DNA of 64,000 nt, from contig DHCY01000004.1 in NCBI GenBank assembly GCA_002399085.1, forward strand, positions 80,821-144,820. Reading direction: 5' to 3'. A program made the position numbers and the translations under genes. The notes beneath the pieces were generated by a model. That model did not search any database. It was not told the origin of the DNA and saw only the letters and a list, made by a program, of their open reading frames with translations. Source of the stretch: Anaerolineaceae bacterium UBA4890. GTDB taxonomy: Bacteria; Chloroflexota; Anaerolineae; Anaerolineales; Anaerolineaceae. Shown here one piece after another: positions 17,678 through 26,224 of the stretch. Every line of letters starts with the position of its first letter. Position 1 is the first letter of the stretch.

Positions 17678-18715
17678 TTAGACGTAGTTCTTTTCGAAAA
17701 TCTCTCGCAGGGCAGGTGATTCGCGCAGTTCCTGCAGGGTAAATTCGGCATGGTTCTTGGTATAGCCGTTGCCGATGATCATGGTCACATCTTTGCCGAC
17801 ACCTTCAGCGCCCAGGGCAGCACGAGTAAAACCGGTTGCCATGCTGAAAAAGTAAACCAGCCCGCCTTCACGAACCGGCAGGATCGTGGACATTTCGGTA
17901 CCTTCAATATTGACTACGTTGATGGCGACGTCATATTCCTTGCCATCGTTGGCTTCCAGGGATTTTTCGAGCACTTCAACCGGATTGGCTGCATCGGCTA
18001 CAAAATATTTATGAATGAATTTGTTGTCAAGCAGGATTCTTTCGTACTTATCATTGCGGCTCATGCCAACTACGTTACCACATGGTCCAACACGTTTCAT
18101 CGCTTCGTAACCACAGAGCATACCGCTCTTACCGCCAGCCCCCAAAATTAGGACAGAGTCGTTCGGTTTGACGATGTTGGCTGTCTGTGCAGGCGCGCCT
18201 GCAACATCCAGGGCTGCCAGTGCCAGGGCTTCGGGCATGTCGTCCGGGAGTTTGGCGTAAATACCGCTTTCAAAAAGGATCGCCTGACCTTTGATGTCTA
18301 CCCGGTCAATTTCAGGATGTACTGCCAGAATCTCATCGATGTGCAGGGGTGTGAGCGAAAGTGAGACCAGGGAAGCGATGCGATCTCCGACCTTGATATC
18401 TTTGCGGTGCTGCAGCACAGGACCGATCTCAGCGACAGTGCCCATCAGCATCCCGCCCGAACCGGTAACGGGGTTTTGCATCTTGCCGCGTTCGTCTACG
18501 ATTCCAAGGATCATCTCACGCAAGCGTTCTTCATCATGCTCTGAAGCACTCCAGAGCTGCCTGAAACTGGCAGAGTCGATATTGAGTGCTGAGACGTCGA
18601 TCAGGATCTCGTTGTCATAGATTTCCATCGTATTGTCGATTTTCTGAGCGGCTTGCGGAAGCAGCCCTTTGGGTTCGATCACACGGTGTGCTCCATATTT
18701 ATTACCCATTGTCAT
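17678..18715 (-). CDS. kdd: L-erythro-3,5-diaminohexanoate dehydrogenase
   Basis: 345 residues, the family length. A medium-chain-dehydrogenase-like fold is suggested by SVLILGAGGKSGMLCGYEAM (dinucleotide binding, about 165-185) and GDRIASLVSLSLTP. It oxidatively deaminates 3,5-diaminohexanoate to 3-keto-5-aminohexanoate with NAD(P). Assignment leans on its position between kce and kamA plus family resemblance. GGAGG lies 10 bases before ATG 18715; a second ATG is two codons later. Confidence 0.93.
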   Translation of the reverse strand: MTMGNKYGAHRVIEPKGLLPQAAQKIDNTMEIYDNEILIDVSALNIDSASFRQLWSASEHDEERLREMILGIVDERGKMQNPVTGSGGMLMGTVAEIGPVLQHRKDIKVGDRIASLVSLSLTPLHIDEILAVHPEIDRVDIKGQAILFESGIYAKLPDDMPEALALAALDVAGAPAQTANIVKPNDSVLILGAGGKSGMLCGYEAMKRVGPCGNVVGMSRNDKYERILLDNKFIHKYFVADAANPVEVLEKSLEANDGKEYDVAINVVNIEGTEMSTILPVREGGLVYFFSMATGFTRAALGAEGVGKDVTMIIGNGYTKNHAEFTLQELRESPALREIFEKNYV

Positions 18716-18742
18716 AAATTCTAATCCTCCAGTATTGATTGA

Positions 18743-19576
18743 TTATTTTTTCGCTGGCATGCCCAAAATTTGGCGGGCTTCTGCCGGCGTTGCGATTTCG
18801 AGGTTGAGTTCTTTAGCAATTCTCACGATCCGCTCAACAAACTCAGCGTTGGAGATGCCCATCCGCTCGCGGTTGTATTTGAGGTTGTCTTCAAAACCGA
18901 CTCTGACATGTCCACCCAGGAGCATCGCCATAACGTTCATGTCCAACTGGCAGCGCCCGACACCGGTAACGGTGAAGGTGGCGTCTGCCGGGATGGATTC
19001 TTTGAGGAATAGCAGGTCACGCGGTGTTCCGGTGGCACCGCCATTGACACCCAGCACGAAGTTGAAGTGCAGGGGAGGCTTGATGTGACCCTTGCGCACC
19101 AGGCGCAGTGCCATATCGACATGGCTCTTGTCGAAACATTCCAGTTCGGGCTTGATGCCTCGTTCATTCATTCGGGCAGCAAATTCGATGATCATATTTT
19201 CGGTATTGACGAAGATCTCATCACCGCCAAAGTTCATCGTACCGCAATCGAGACTCGCCATTTCGGGGTTGAGTTCCGTTGGTTGCAAGCGTTCTTCGGC
19301 TGTCATGCCTGTGGCGCCGCCGGTGGAAGGTTGAATGATAGCTTCGGGGCAGGCTTCCTGGATGGCGTCGATCAGGACGCGGAAGCGTTCGCGGTCCTGG
19401 GTGGGGGTGCCATCGTCAAAACGGGCGTGCAGGTGAATGATCGCTGCACCAGCTTCATATGCCAGTTTGGCTTCACGAACATACTGTTCGAGTGTATAGG
19501 GGACAGCAGGGTTCATTTCCTGGGTTACTTCAGCACCGCTGATTGCTGCGGTGATGATCACTCTGTTTGTACTCAT
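18743..19576 (-). CDS. kce: 3-Keto-5-aminohexanoate cleavage enzyme (BKACE family)
   Basis: 277 residues. DUF849/BKACE signature: HLHAR (H48 and H50, zinc ligands), QPSTGGATGMT, and GGHVRVGFEDN with the third ligand region. It condenses 3-keto-5-aminohexanoate with acetyl-CoA to give acetoacetate and 3-aminobutyryl-CoA. Ribosome site AAAGGAGAG before ATG. Acetyl-CoA for this step can come from the thiolase at 3945. Confidence 0.95.
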   Translation of the reverse strand: MSTNRVIITAAISGAEVTQEMNPAVPYTLEQYVREAKLAYEAGAAIIHLHARFDDGTPTQDRERFRVLIDAIQEACPEAIIQPSTGGATGMTAEERLQPTELNPEMASLDCGTMNFGGDEIFVNTENMIIEFAARMNERGIKPELECFDKSHVDMALRLVRKGHIKPPLHFNFVLGVNGGATGTPRDLLFLKESIPADATFTVTGVGRCQLDMNVMAMLLGGHVRVGFEDNLKYNRERMGISNAEFVERIVRIAKELNLEIATPAEARQILGMPAKK

Positions 19577-19609
19577 TACTCTCTCCTTTGGGTTTTGATC
19601 GCCTGGGCT

Positions 19610-19996
19610 CTATCCGAGGCGTTGTTTGCTTTTTGGGACTACACAAGTGCCGCTCGCCCGGCAGACCAGAACAGGTTCTGCCAGCACTTCTGCAGCAGAA
19701 TCACTGATATCGGGTCTGGGTGCGATCACTTTCCAGGCTTCGAATGCCATCTTGCGCGAAGTGTTGCCCTCGCTGGTGATCCAACCTTTGGCTTCAAGAA
19801 AATCGCCGGCATAAACGGGAGCCAAAAACTCGATGCTGTCATAAGCTCTGAACAGCCCCTCATCGCCATCGCGCCTGATAAGCAACTCGGTGGCAACATC
19901 GCCGAAGAGCTTGGTGAGAAAAGCCCCGTCGACCAGCCCTCCGCCATAGTGAGCGTTTTCAGCCCCTATTCGCAATTTGATTACAACTTCCTTCAT
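19610..19996 (-). CDS. kal: 3-Aminobutyryl-CoA ammonia lyase
   Basis: 128 residues from ATG 19996, which has GAAAGGAG 6 bases upstream. Small hot-dog-fold protein: opening [20 protein letters not shown] and [19 protein letters not shown] match the Kal family. It removes ammonia from 3-aminobutyryl-CoA to give crotonyl-CoA, which feeds Bcd or crotonase. It is the first gene of the operon, directly after the lysine riboswitch terminator. Confidence 0.94.
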   Translation of the reverse strand: MKEVVIKLRIGAENAHYGGGLVDGAFLTKLFGDVATELLIRRDGDEGLFRAYDSIEFLAPVYAGDFLEAKGWITSEGNTSRKMAFEAWKVIAPRPDISDSAAEVLAEPVLVCRASGTCVVPKSKQRLG

Positions 19997-20010
19997 CGTT
20001 TCTCCTTTCG

Positions 20011-20049
20011 AATTAAAAAGCGCCATGTGTTAATAAGGACACATAGCGC
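20011..20049 (-). terminator. Riboswitch-controlled intrinsic terminator before kal
   Basis: On the minus strand an 11-bp stem (20049-20039 with 20030-20020, one G-U pair) with an 8-base loop is followed by TTTTT (20019-20015). Its 5' arm contains the CTAT that forms the 3' strand of the riboswitch P1 helix, so terminator and ligand-bound aptamer are mutually exclusive. Confidence 0.9.
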
Positions 20050-20203
20050 TCCATGCGACTGCATGACAGTGGCCGAAATTGCTTCGGGACACCAAGGTGT
20101 GGGAGAGGGCTCTCCTTTGACCCTTCGGCAACGGATAATTCGATTCTTCCTCCAACCCTGGAGTGGTGATGAGGTCTCTACGCGATCCGCCGCGCCTCTA
20201 TTT
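20043..20203 (-). ncRNA. Lysine riboswitch (L-box), apparent ON switch
   Basis: Minus-strand leader of the lysine fermentation operon. Core elements in order: ATAGAGGCGCGG (20201-20190); P2 formed by GGC and CGGAT with ATCCG and GCC (about 20195-20185 with 20136-20127); the invariant GCCGAAG (20129-20123); a GGAGA/TCTCC hairpin; a CCGAA/TTCGG hairpin; then CTGTCATGC-AGTC-GCATGGAG (20069-20048) and CGCTAT (20048-20043), matching the order in the Bacillus subtilis lysC leader. P1 is short (ATAG/CTAT). Because the P1 3' strand is part of the terminator, lysine binding should permit transcription, which suits a catabolic operon. Confidence 0.87.
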
Positions 20204-20240
20204 TAGGATATTTTGTTATAAGGTACCAGTCAGTACTGAG

Positions 20241-20269
20241 ATTATATCTGAAAAGTTTTTTTGTTGGAA
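20241..20269 (-). promoter_or_regulatory. Promoter of the lysine fermentation operon
   Basis: TATAAT on the minus strand (20246-20241), with a weak TTCCAA -35 (20269-20264) at 17 bp. Transcription would begin near 20234, some 30 bases before the riboswitch, consistent with a 230-base leader. Confidence 0.6.
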
Positions 20270-20293
20270 GGGTAAATTTACGAAAGCCCCTTT

Positions 20294-20580
20294 CTTTCGT
20301 GGACGATTGCCCTATCTTTCGTAGGGTCGACGGCCTGCCTCGACAGTCCATTTCAAGGAACAGGCAGGCCTATTCCCTACAAACTTGCGCCCTTTCGTGG
20401 ACGATTGCCCATTTCTTTCGTAGGGTCGATGGCCTGCCTCGACCTCTCTGTCAGGAACAGGCAGGCCAGTTCCCTACAAACTTGCGTCCTTTCGTGGACG
20501 ATTGCCTATTTCTTTCGTAGGGTCGACGGCCTGCCTCGACCTCTCTGTCAGGAACAGGCAGGCCTGTTCCCTACAAGCTT
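20294..20580. repeat. Three tandem copies of a 97-98 bp palindromic repeat
   Basis: Units begin at 20294, 20392 and 20489. Each opens CTTTCGTGGACGATTGCC and carries an internal palindrome bounded by GTAGGG and CCCTAC with GGCCTGCCTC paired to AGGCAGGCC. Copies 2 and 3 are almost identical; copy 1 differs in the centre. Short open frames inside it repeat with the unit and are not genes. Confidence 0.9.
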
Positions 20581-20624
20581 ACATGACCCAACCTAAACAT
20601 GCATCATGTTTGGCATCAAAAAGC

Positions 20625-21326
20625 CTATTTTCCCGGGGCTTTGTTTTCCAGATCCAGATTGATCCTGCCGTCCAATATCTCTAGAATCCGGTCGGTTTTT
20701 TGGGCTATGCGCGGGTCATGAGTGATGATCAGAAACATAGTCCTGAATTTCTCATTGATATTCCGCATCAGGTCATATACCTTTTCGGTAGTATCCGAGT
20801 CCAGGTTACCGGTCGGCTCGTCTGCCAGAATTATCCTTGGGTTGTTGATCAATGCCCTGGCAATCGACGTACGCTGTTGCTGCCCACCAGACATCTTGGT
20901 TGCAGGGTTGTTTTTAACCTTGTCGAGACCCATCAGATGGATCAGCTCCGCAGCGCGCTCGTGAACTTCAGCCGGGATCGTATCATTCTTGATGCGGTAA
21001 GGCATGATGATGTTTTCATATGCTGTGAACTCTGGCAGTAAATAGTGGAATTGAAATACGAATCCAATGGATTCATTGCGCACCTTTGCCAGCTCATCTT
21101 TGCTCAATTGCGTGGTCTTAGTACCATTGATGAACACCTCTCCTGAGGTTGGCTTGTCCAATGTGCCGATTATATTCAGCAGCGTGCTCTTTCCGGAGCC
21201 TGATTGCCCGATGATCGAATTAAATGAACTCTCTTCAAAATCCAGGTTAATATCAAAAAGAACCTGCGTTTTAATGTCAGTGCCGTAAACTTTGTTTACA
21301 TTTCGTAAGGAAATTACATTAGCCAT
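20625..21326 (-). CDS. ABC transporter ATP-binding protein (LolD/MacB type)
   Basis: 233 residues from ATG 21326 (GAGG 9 bases upstream). Walker A GQSGSGKST, signature KMSGGQQQRTSIARAL, Walker B RIILADEPTGNLDS, switch HDP. Belongs with the FtsX-like permease upstream (overlap 8 bp). This class moves lipoproteins, peptides or drugs out of the inner leaflet, or transmits a mechanical signal rather than transporting; the substrate is unknown. Confidence 0.93.
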   Translation of the reverse strand: MANVISLRNVNKVYGTDIKTQVLFDINLDFEESSFNSIIGQSGSGKSTLLNIIGTLDKPTSGEVFINGTKTTQLSKDELAKVRNESIGFVFQFHYLLPEFTAYENIIMPYRIKNDTIPAEVHERAAELIHLMGLDKVKNNPATKMSGGQQQRTSIARALINNPRIILADEPTGNLDSDTTEKVYDLMRNINEKFRTMFLIITHDPRIAQKTDRILEILDGRINLDLENKAPGK

Positions 21327-22473
21327 TGCGAATAACCTCAATTGGTGACAAGCGGGATGAACTCCGTGCGGGGATCAGGGCGGCCAGGGTGGCAGACAGC
21401 AGCGCGATAAAGGCAGAAAGCAGAATGAACTGAGGGTCGATGTACAAATCGATAACGGGAGTTCCATCAGGATTCAGGGCAAACTTAGTGAAAGCGTATG
21501 ACAAACCGAGCCCAAAAACAACACCGACGATCGATCCAAAAATACCCAGGATAAAACCCTGCAGTAAGAAAATGAGGCTCGCAACCTGGTCTCGAATGCC
21601 CATCGCTTTTAGAATACCCAATTGGCGTGATTTTTGTGAAACAGAAATTGCGAGCACACTGGCAATGCCTAATATCACCGAAACGAGCACAAAAATCTGG
21701 ATCATCAAACTCGAAATACTCTGCCCATTCAGTCCGCTAAGCAGGGACGCATTCAGAACTTTCCAATTTTCTACCTTCAGATTGTCTGGCAGCGTGGTTG
21801 CAATACGATCAGAAATCACGTCTGCAGTGAAAACATCGGCAACCTGCGACTCAATCGCTGTTACTTCGTCGCCAAACTCAAAGATGGATTGCACCAGGGA
21901 AATCTCAGCCAATGCCCAATTTTTGTTGAGGTTGGTGACTCCCAGGTCGAAAACACCCGAAACCACCAGGTCGCGTTTGTCGCCCCAAGGTGTTTGCACT
22001 GTTACTTGATCGCCAGGTTCAAGCGATGCTTCTTCAACAAATTCCTTGCCGAGAATGACTTCATCACCAGATGGCAGGCTGCCCTCGATAATTGCATCGT
22101 TAAACTTATAAATCCCCTCAGCAGTTTCGAATTGAAAACCGCGCATCAGGATGGGGAAGGTGGAGTCATCGGCGATGATAAAACCTGACGAATCAGCGAC
22201 AGGTGAGATGGCTGTAATCTCAGGTTCAGTGGCTTTGATATCGTCAACAATCAACTCGTAATCAGCAATACGTTCACCCCTTTCGGCAGGACTAATTGTG
22301 ATCTGTGAAGAACGACCGATCGCGGTATCGAGCAAGCTTTGCTGTAAGCCGGCGATGAGCGAGCCGATGAAAACCTGCACCGAAACTCCGATGGCGATGC
22401 CGAGAATAATCAAGATGGTTTGCCCTTTACTGGAGGTTAGAAACCGCCAGGCAATTCTAAGCGCGAGCTTCAT
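21319..22473 (-). CDS. ABC transporter permease (FtsX/MacB family)
   Basis: 384 residues. One N-terminal membrane helix (about 18-40), a large extracytoplasmic domain (about 45-250), then three C-terminal helices (about 262-285, 305-330, 350-372), the MacB_PCD plus FtsX layout. Functions as a dimer with the following ATPase. The gene start lies inside the end of the B12-binding gene (17-bp overlap), indicating a tight operon. Confidence 0.92.
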   Translation of the reverse strand: MKLALRIAWRFLTSSKGQTILIILGIAIGVSVQVFIGSLIAGLQQSLLDTAIGRSSQITISPAERGERIADYELIVDDIKATEPEITAISPVADSSGFIIADDSTFPILMRGFQFETAEGIYKFNDAIIEGSLPSGDEVILGKEFVEEASLEPGDQVTVQTPWGDKRDLVVSGVFDLGVTNLNKNWALAEISLVQSIFEFGDEVTAIESQVADVFTADVISDRIATTLPDNLKVENWKVLNASLLSGLNGQSISSLMIQIFVLVSVILGIASVLAISVSQKSRQLGILKAMGIRDQVASLIFLLQGFILGIFGSIVGVVFGLGLSYAFTKFALNPDGTPVIDLYIDPQFILLSAFIALLSATLAALIPARSSSRLSPIEVIRNG

Positions 22474-23134
22474 GAGACCTCCTGGCGAGGGTAACGACGT
22501 CCTCGTAACTATTGATCAGCTCATCGGCACCGAAGTCTTGGGCGTTGCTGCCGGTATGGTTGAAGGCACTGCCGCTGACCACGATCTTCACTTGCGGGTC
22601 AAAGTTTTCTCGAAGACTTTCGACGATTCGATTTAATTGAACCAGCCGCAGATAATTGGTCACACTGATAGCCACAAAATCGGGTTTTAGTTCTTTAACG
22701 GCGGATACAATGCTTGATTTGGGCAGATTTGAGCCAATAAAAGTGACATCAAATTGAGTAATCGTATAGAAATCGGCGCCCATCCGGATACCCAACTCAT
22801 GGTATTCCTCCTCAGGGCATGCCAGGATTATTTTTCCCGGGAAGCCTTCTGATTTGAAAGCTTGTCTTTGTTGCAAAACATACGGATATGCCCTCTCCAC
22901 TATACCTCGCACGATGTTGGTTTGAGCGTGCTCGCGCCAGATGAGTTCGTCTTCCTTGCCTCTGGGCACCACAATGCGATTCAAGGAAGGAGCGAGAATA
23001 AATTCATAAAGCTCAGGAATGGTGACTCTCTGTTGCTCGAGCAGGTTGAGACAAAAGCTGGCGGCTTTTTCTCGATCCAAGTCAGTTAGATAGGTAGAAA
23101 ATTCTTTAAAAACCCCAGTTAAATCAACGTTCAT
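22457..23134 (-). CDS. Stand-alone cobalamin-binding sensor-like protein
   Basis: 225 residues from ATG 23134 (GGAGGG 7 bases upstream). N-terminal helical cap with WREHAQTNIVR, echoing the Trp and Glu-His of CarH/LitR-type photoreceptors, then a Rossmann-like B12 domain where DxHxxG appears as E-Y-H-E-L-G in EEEYHELGIRMGAD, and GSNLP, SVTN and VVSGSAF segments. No DNA-binding domain is present. Heads an operon with an FtsX/LolD-type exporter. Inference: senses a cobalamin and modulates the exporter or an unlinked partner. The Asp-to-Glu change may still allow His-on binding. Confidence 0.8.
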   Translation of the reverse strand: MNVDLTGVFKEFSTYLTDLDREKAASFCLNLLEQQRVTIPELYEFILAPSLNRIVVPRGKEDELIWREHAQTNIVRGIVERAYPYVLQQRQAFKSEGFPGKIILACPEEEYHELGIRMGADFYTITQFDVTFIGSNLPKSSIVSAVKELKPDFVAISVTNYLRLVQLNRIVESLRENFDPQVKIVVSGSAFNHTGSNAQDFGADELINSYEDVVTLARRSHEARA

Positions 23135-23385
23135 TGAATGCCCTCCGTAGAATTTATTAAATGCTAATGGAAAATTCCCTATTTTGCCAATGAATTCGCA
23201 TTTGTACAAGAAAACATTGTTTCAACGCTTTTCAGTCGGGTTAGATCATCCCAGGGAGAAAAGAATGAAGAGATCTTCTATGGCATTAAGTTGAGGAATA
23301 CAACTATAATATGAATGCCTGATCCTATAATGGGGTGGGGGAGTTGGGCTATAATTGCCCGCGACCATTTTACAGAGGAATTATC

Positions 23386-23802
23386 ATGACAATTAAATCA
23401 GGTGAAAGCGGTACAACATACCGCAACAGGTTAACAAAATCGATTGTGCTGGCGATACGAAAATTGATGCAAAAAGGGCAGCCAGACCGCGAGAGTCTGG
23501 ATATGGCGGCGTACGTCGTCCTTGCTTTGGAAAAGATTGAAGAATCGATTGATTCCAGCGCCACAGCCTGGGAGAAACGAGACTACTGGCTCAAGGTAGA
23601 TCGCTTCAGAATGGATTGGGCATGGACAGAAAACCGTCGTCTATTACTGGAAATGGCTGTGCTGGCACAAAATTGGGGAGAAATCGCGTCAGAACTGATC
23701 CTGGTGGCTCAGCAATTCAACAAAATCGAAGTATCCGACAAAAACCGTCTGGGCGAACCCTGGATTGGTGCATGGGAAGTTTTGAGAGAGAGGGGCAAGT
23801 AA
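23386..23802 (+). CDS. Hypothetical protein
   Basis: 138 residues from ATG 23386 with AGAGGAATT just upstream; family not recognised. Soluble, largely helical, no Cys cluster and no membrane segment. Trp-rich middle (AWEKRDYWLK, WAWTENRR). A likely -10 (TATAAT, 23350-23355) lies 31 bases upstream of the start, and another TATAAT is at 23305-23310. Divergent from the B12 sensor operon. Confidence 0.7.
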   Translation: MTIKSGESGTTYRNRLTKSIVLAIRKLMQKGQPDRESLDMAAYVVLALEKIEESIDSSATAWEKRDYWLKVDRFRMDWAWTENRRLLLEMAVLAQNWGEIASELILVAQQFNKIEVSDKNRLGEPWIGAWEVLRERGK

Positions 23803-24545
23803 AACCTCTCTCAAGCAAACATTCCGCGCCACGATCAGTTCTTCCTATTCGTTAAGATGCATGAATTTTGATGGGGGAGGAGAAAAGCCGTTAAAATATT
23901 TTAATGATTACGATAAGTATCATTATCATAAGCTTTATTATGCTTATCACCGAGCTGCCTTGCTAACATGTTGAGGATCTGCTCTTCCGTTGATCTCAAG
24001 AAGTTGCAGGAAGAGATGGATGAAATGATCCTGATGAATTGGAAGGACAAGGACAAACCTAGTCGTGGAGACGACAGTCTGAAGTTCACTACTTCTCCGA
24101 AAGCTCGTAATGTCTGGCTGGGTGCTCTGCGCATCCTCTCCAGTACCGAGCCACTCATCTCGGTACCCAGGAATAGCAACGACATGATCCTGAACAATGT
24201 CGCTGATCAGATTGAGAAGATCAGTAAAGGGATCTGGTACCAGTCCGGCAGGATCGCCCAGTGGCCGGTTCACTACGGAATTGCTGAACTAACTGGTGCG
24301 TTATGACAAATACCACCTGGCGATTAAGGTCACCCAAGACACGATCGCCCAAGCCCTGTCCCCTACCGAGAAGCACCACTTGAAAAGCTGGCAGAATCCA
24401 CCACCTCTATCTTTGAAGTTATGGATGTTAATGAAGGTATCTGGGGAAGAGATTTCCTTTGTCTGACCTGCGATTATAGAAAAACACCGTTCACCTATGC
24501 GCAAGTAGGCAATATATTAGATCATAAGATGGTTGTCAAGTTGCA
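23803..24545. other. Degenerate accessory DNA without an intact gene
   Basis: No convincing gene. A plus-strand frame at 23968-24306 (KKLQEEMDEMILMNWKDKDK, VADQIEKISKG) continues after a frame change toward 24400 (KYHLAIKVTQDTIAQAL), which looks like a decayed helical protein of unknown family. It has no ribosome site. Lies next to an RHS remnant and an integrase. Confidence 0.4.
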
Positions 24546-24549
24546 TCAG

Positions 24550-24914
24550 CCGGACTGACTGGCGTGCTCTTTGGCGGACTGGGCACAGCTGAGGTTGTCG
24601 AGCAAGCCATCGGTTGCCCTGCACCACAAACGGGACGATGGTGTCAGCCTTGAGGAAGCGGCCAAGGGAAGGGTCGTACCAGCGTGCACCGTAGTGATAG
24701 AGATCTTGCTCCAACCGTGTCTGACCGGTGTACAGCCGGTCGGTTACGTTGCCCTGCCCTTGTTGGTAATACGTTGCGCCCCAGGCATCATACAGGTAGT
24801 GGTGGCGACTTCGCCGTTACCCCGGGTCACCTTGTGCGTCCCACCCAGGTGATCGAGGTGGAACCAATAGAAGTTGCTGGTGTCACTGGCTTCATTGATA
24901 CGCACCGCCAACCC
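24550..24914 (-). pseudogene. Remnant of an RHS-repeat protein core domain
   Basis: Minus-strand translation gives RINEASDTSNFYWFHLDHLG (24900-24840), then after a frameshift near 24805 YDAWGATYYQQGQGNVTDRL, followed by LYHYGARWYDPSLGRFLKAD (about 24700-24641). These are hallmark RHS/YD-repeat core motifs. The expected upstream repeats are missing and the frame then decays, so this is a fragment of a large surface or toxin-carrier protein. Confidence 0.8.
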
Positions 24915-25240
24915 TCCCCCCTGAAAACAAACTTAAAGAACTGTTATTCGTCTTCCCATTGTTTATGGTAAACCCCATTTCTCCTCCTGACTTTGTGATT
25001 CAATAAGAATCGAAAAGATTGTGGATAAATGATGCTTTTATTCTACCAATGAAAAGACTTTGTGGGTGGATTTTCCCTTCAAACAATGTTACCGACTTTT
25101 AGCTAACCCAATTACCCAAGTGCCGGGAAAAAGAAAATTAGCCTACCTCCCCGATTGGTATCATTTTCCCGTATAATACGGTTATGATAAGTTATTCCAA
25201 ATTAAATATGCGCAACATGTTTGTATAAGGAGGGTTTTAT
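24915..25240. other. Intergenic region upstream of the recombinase gene
   Basis: AT-rich non-coding stretch. A TATAAT (25172-25177) with the palindromic surround CCGTATAATACGG lies 64 bases before the recombinase start; no good -35 is visible. No gene seen. Confidence 0.4.
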
Positions 25241-26224
25241 ATGCTTATTAGAGAAGTCATTGATAAATATCTGAATTCTGTCAAACTCTCCCGGAGTGCC
25301 AATACCTATCGCACCTATTCCAACGCGATGCGGTTGTTCGCAGATGTTTTGGTCTCGAACGGTGTGGATGTTGAGACCAGCCCGATCGATCTGCTTAAAG
25401 AAGATGCGGTAATCTGGATGGCAAATGCTTTAAAAGAGTTTTCTTCTGCGACCGAACAGGTTTACATGACCGCTGTTGTCGGCCTTTTTGAATATATTGC
25501 CGGCGAGAATCTGGCTCCAATCAATCTGCCACGTGTTCGGCTTCTCGTCAAACAACGCACCCGTCGGCCGGGCATCCGGCTGCCCCAATTTCCAAAATCT
25601 GACATTGAAAAGGTTCTGGATTATGCTGAAAAACTCAACCTGAAACCGGCTGAGAGCACTGAAGAACGCCTGATCAATCTTCGGGACCGGGCATTCCTGA
25701 TCACCCTGGCAGATACAGGCTTGCGTGTCCACGAAGCCTGCAACCTGCGCCGCGGTGACATAGATTGGCACGAAAGCCGCGCGATCATCATTGGCAAGGG
25801 CAACAAAGAGGCTGTCTTACGGTTTTCAAAACGCAGTCTCACCGCCATGAAGGAATACCTCCAGAGCCGGGCCGAGCTGGACGGCGTTGGCGGGAAGGCT
25901 TTGGCCTCGCTGCCTGTTTTTGCCCGGCACGATAAGGCTGTCGGTAAGAAAATTAAATTAATCTCCACTACAACCGGACGGGCGATCGTCCGGGACCGGG
26001 TGCGGGAGTGCCTGGGGGAAGATTCCGTTGGCACGATCACACCCCATTCATTCCGCCACTATTTCGTTACCACCATCCTCGGTTCTTCTGGAAATCTCAA
26101 GCTTGCCCAGGTTTTGGCGCGACACACCAATATAGCTGTAACGCAGCGCTATTCTCACCTAGCCGATGATGAGCTGGATCAGAAGTACCAGGAGATATTT
26201 GATGACAAGGGTTTGTCATCCTGA
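25241..26224 (+). CDS. Tyrosine recombinase/integrase (XerC/XerD-like)
   Basis: 327 residues. N-terminal SAM-like core-binding domain (about 1-100), then a catalytic domain with Arg in DTGLRVHEACNLR, Lys in GKGNKEA, HSFRHYF (His and Arg), ARHTN (His) and the nucleophile Tyr in VTQRYSHL. AAGGAGG precedes ATG by 8 bases. All six catalytic positions are present, so it should be active. Surrounded by an RHS remnant and repeats, which suggests a mobile or variable locus; it could also act as a second Xer enzyme. No att sites identified. Confidence 0.92.
   Translation: MLIREVIDKYLNSVKLSRSANTYRTYSNAMRLFADVLVSNGVDVETSPIDLLKEDAVIWMANALKEFSSATEQVYMTAVVGLFEYIAGENLAPINLPRVRLLVKQRTRRPGIRLPQFPKSDIEKVLDYAEKLNLKPAESTEERLINLRDRAFLITLADTGLRVHEACNLRRGDIDWHESRAIIIGKGNKEAVLRFSKRSLTAMKEYLQSRAELDGVGGKALASLPVFARHDKAVGKKIKLISTTTGRAIVRDRVRECLGEDSVGTITPHSFRHYFVTTILGSSGNLKLAQVLARHTNIAVTQRYSHLADDELDQKYQEIFDDKGLSS

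Noticed and set aside
20043..20203. Glycine or cobalamin riboswitch before kal
   Set aside because: GCCGAAGGGTCAA resembles the glycine motif and GGCCACTG resembles a B12 box, but the rest of both consensus structures is missing, while the lysine L-box elements occur in full order.
19067..20206. Long open frame opposite kce and kal
   Set aside because: It lies antisense to two confidently identified genes and the riboswitch, and its product has no recognisable domain.
20299..20684. Three short plus-strand frames with repeated peptide LPRPLCQEQAG
   Set aside because: They are translations of the 97-bp repeat units and have no ribosome sites.
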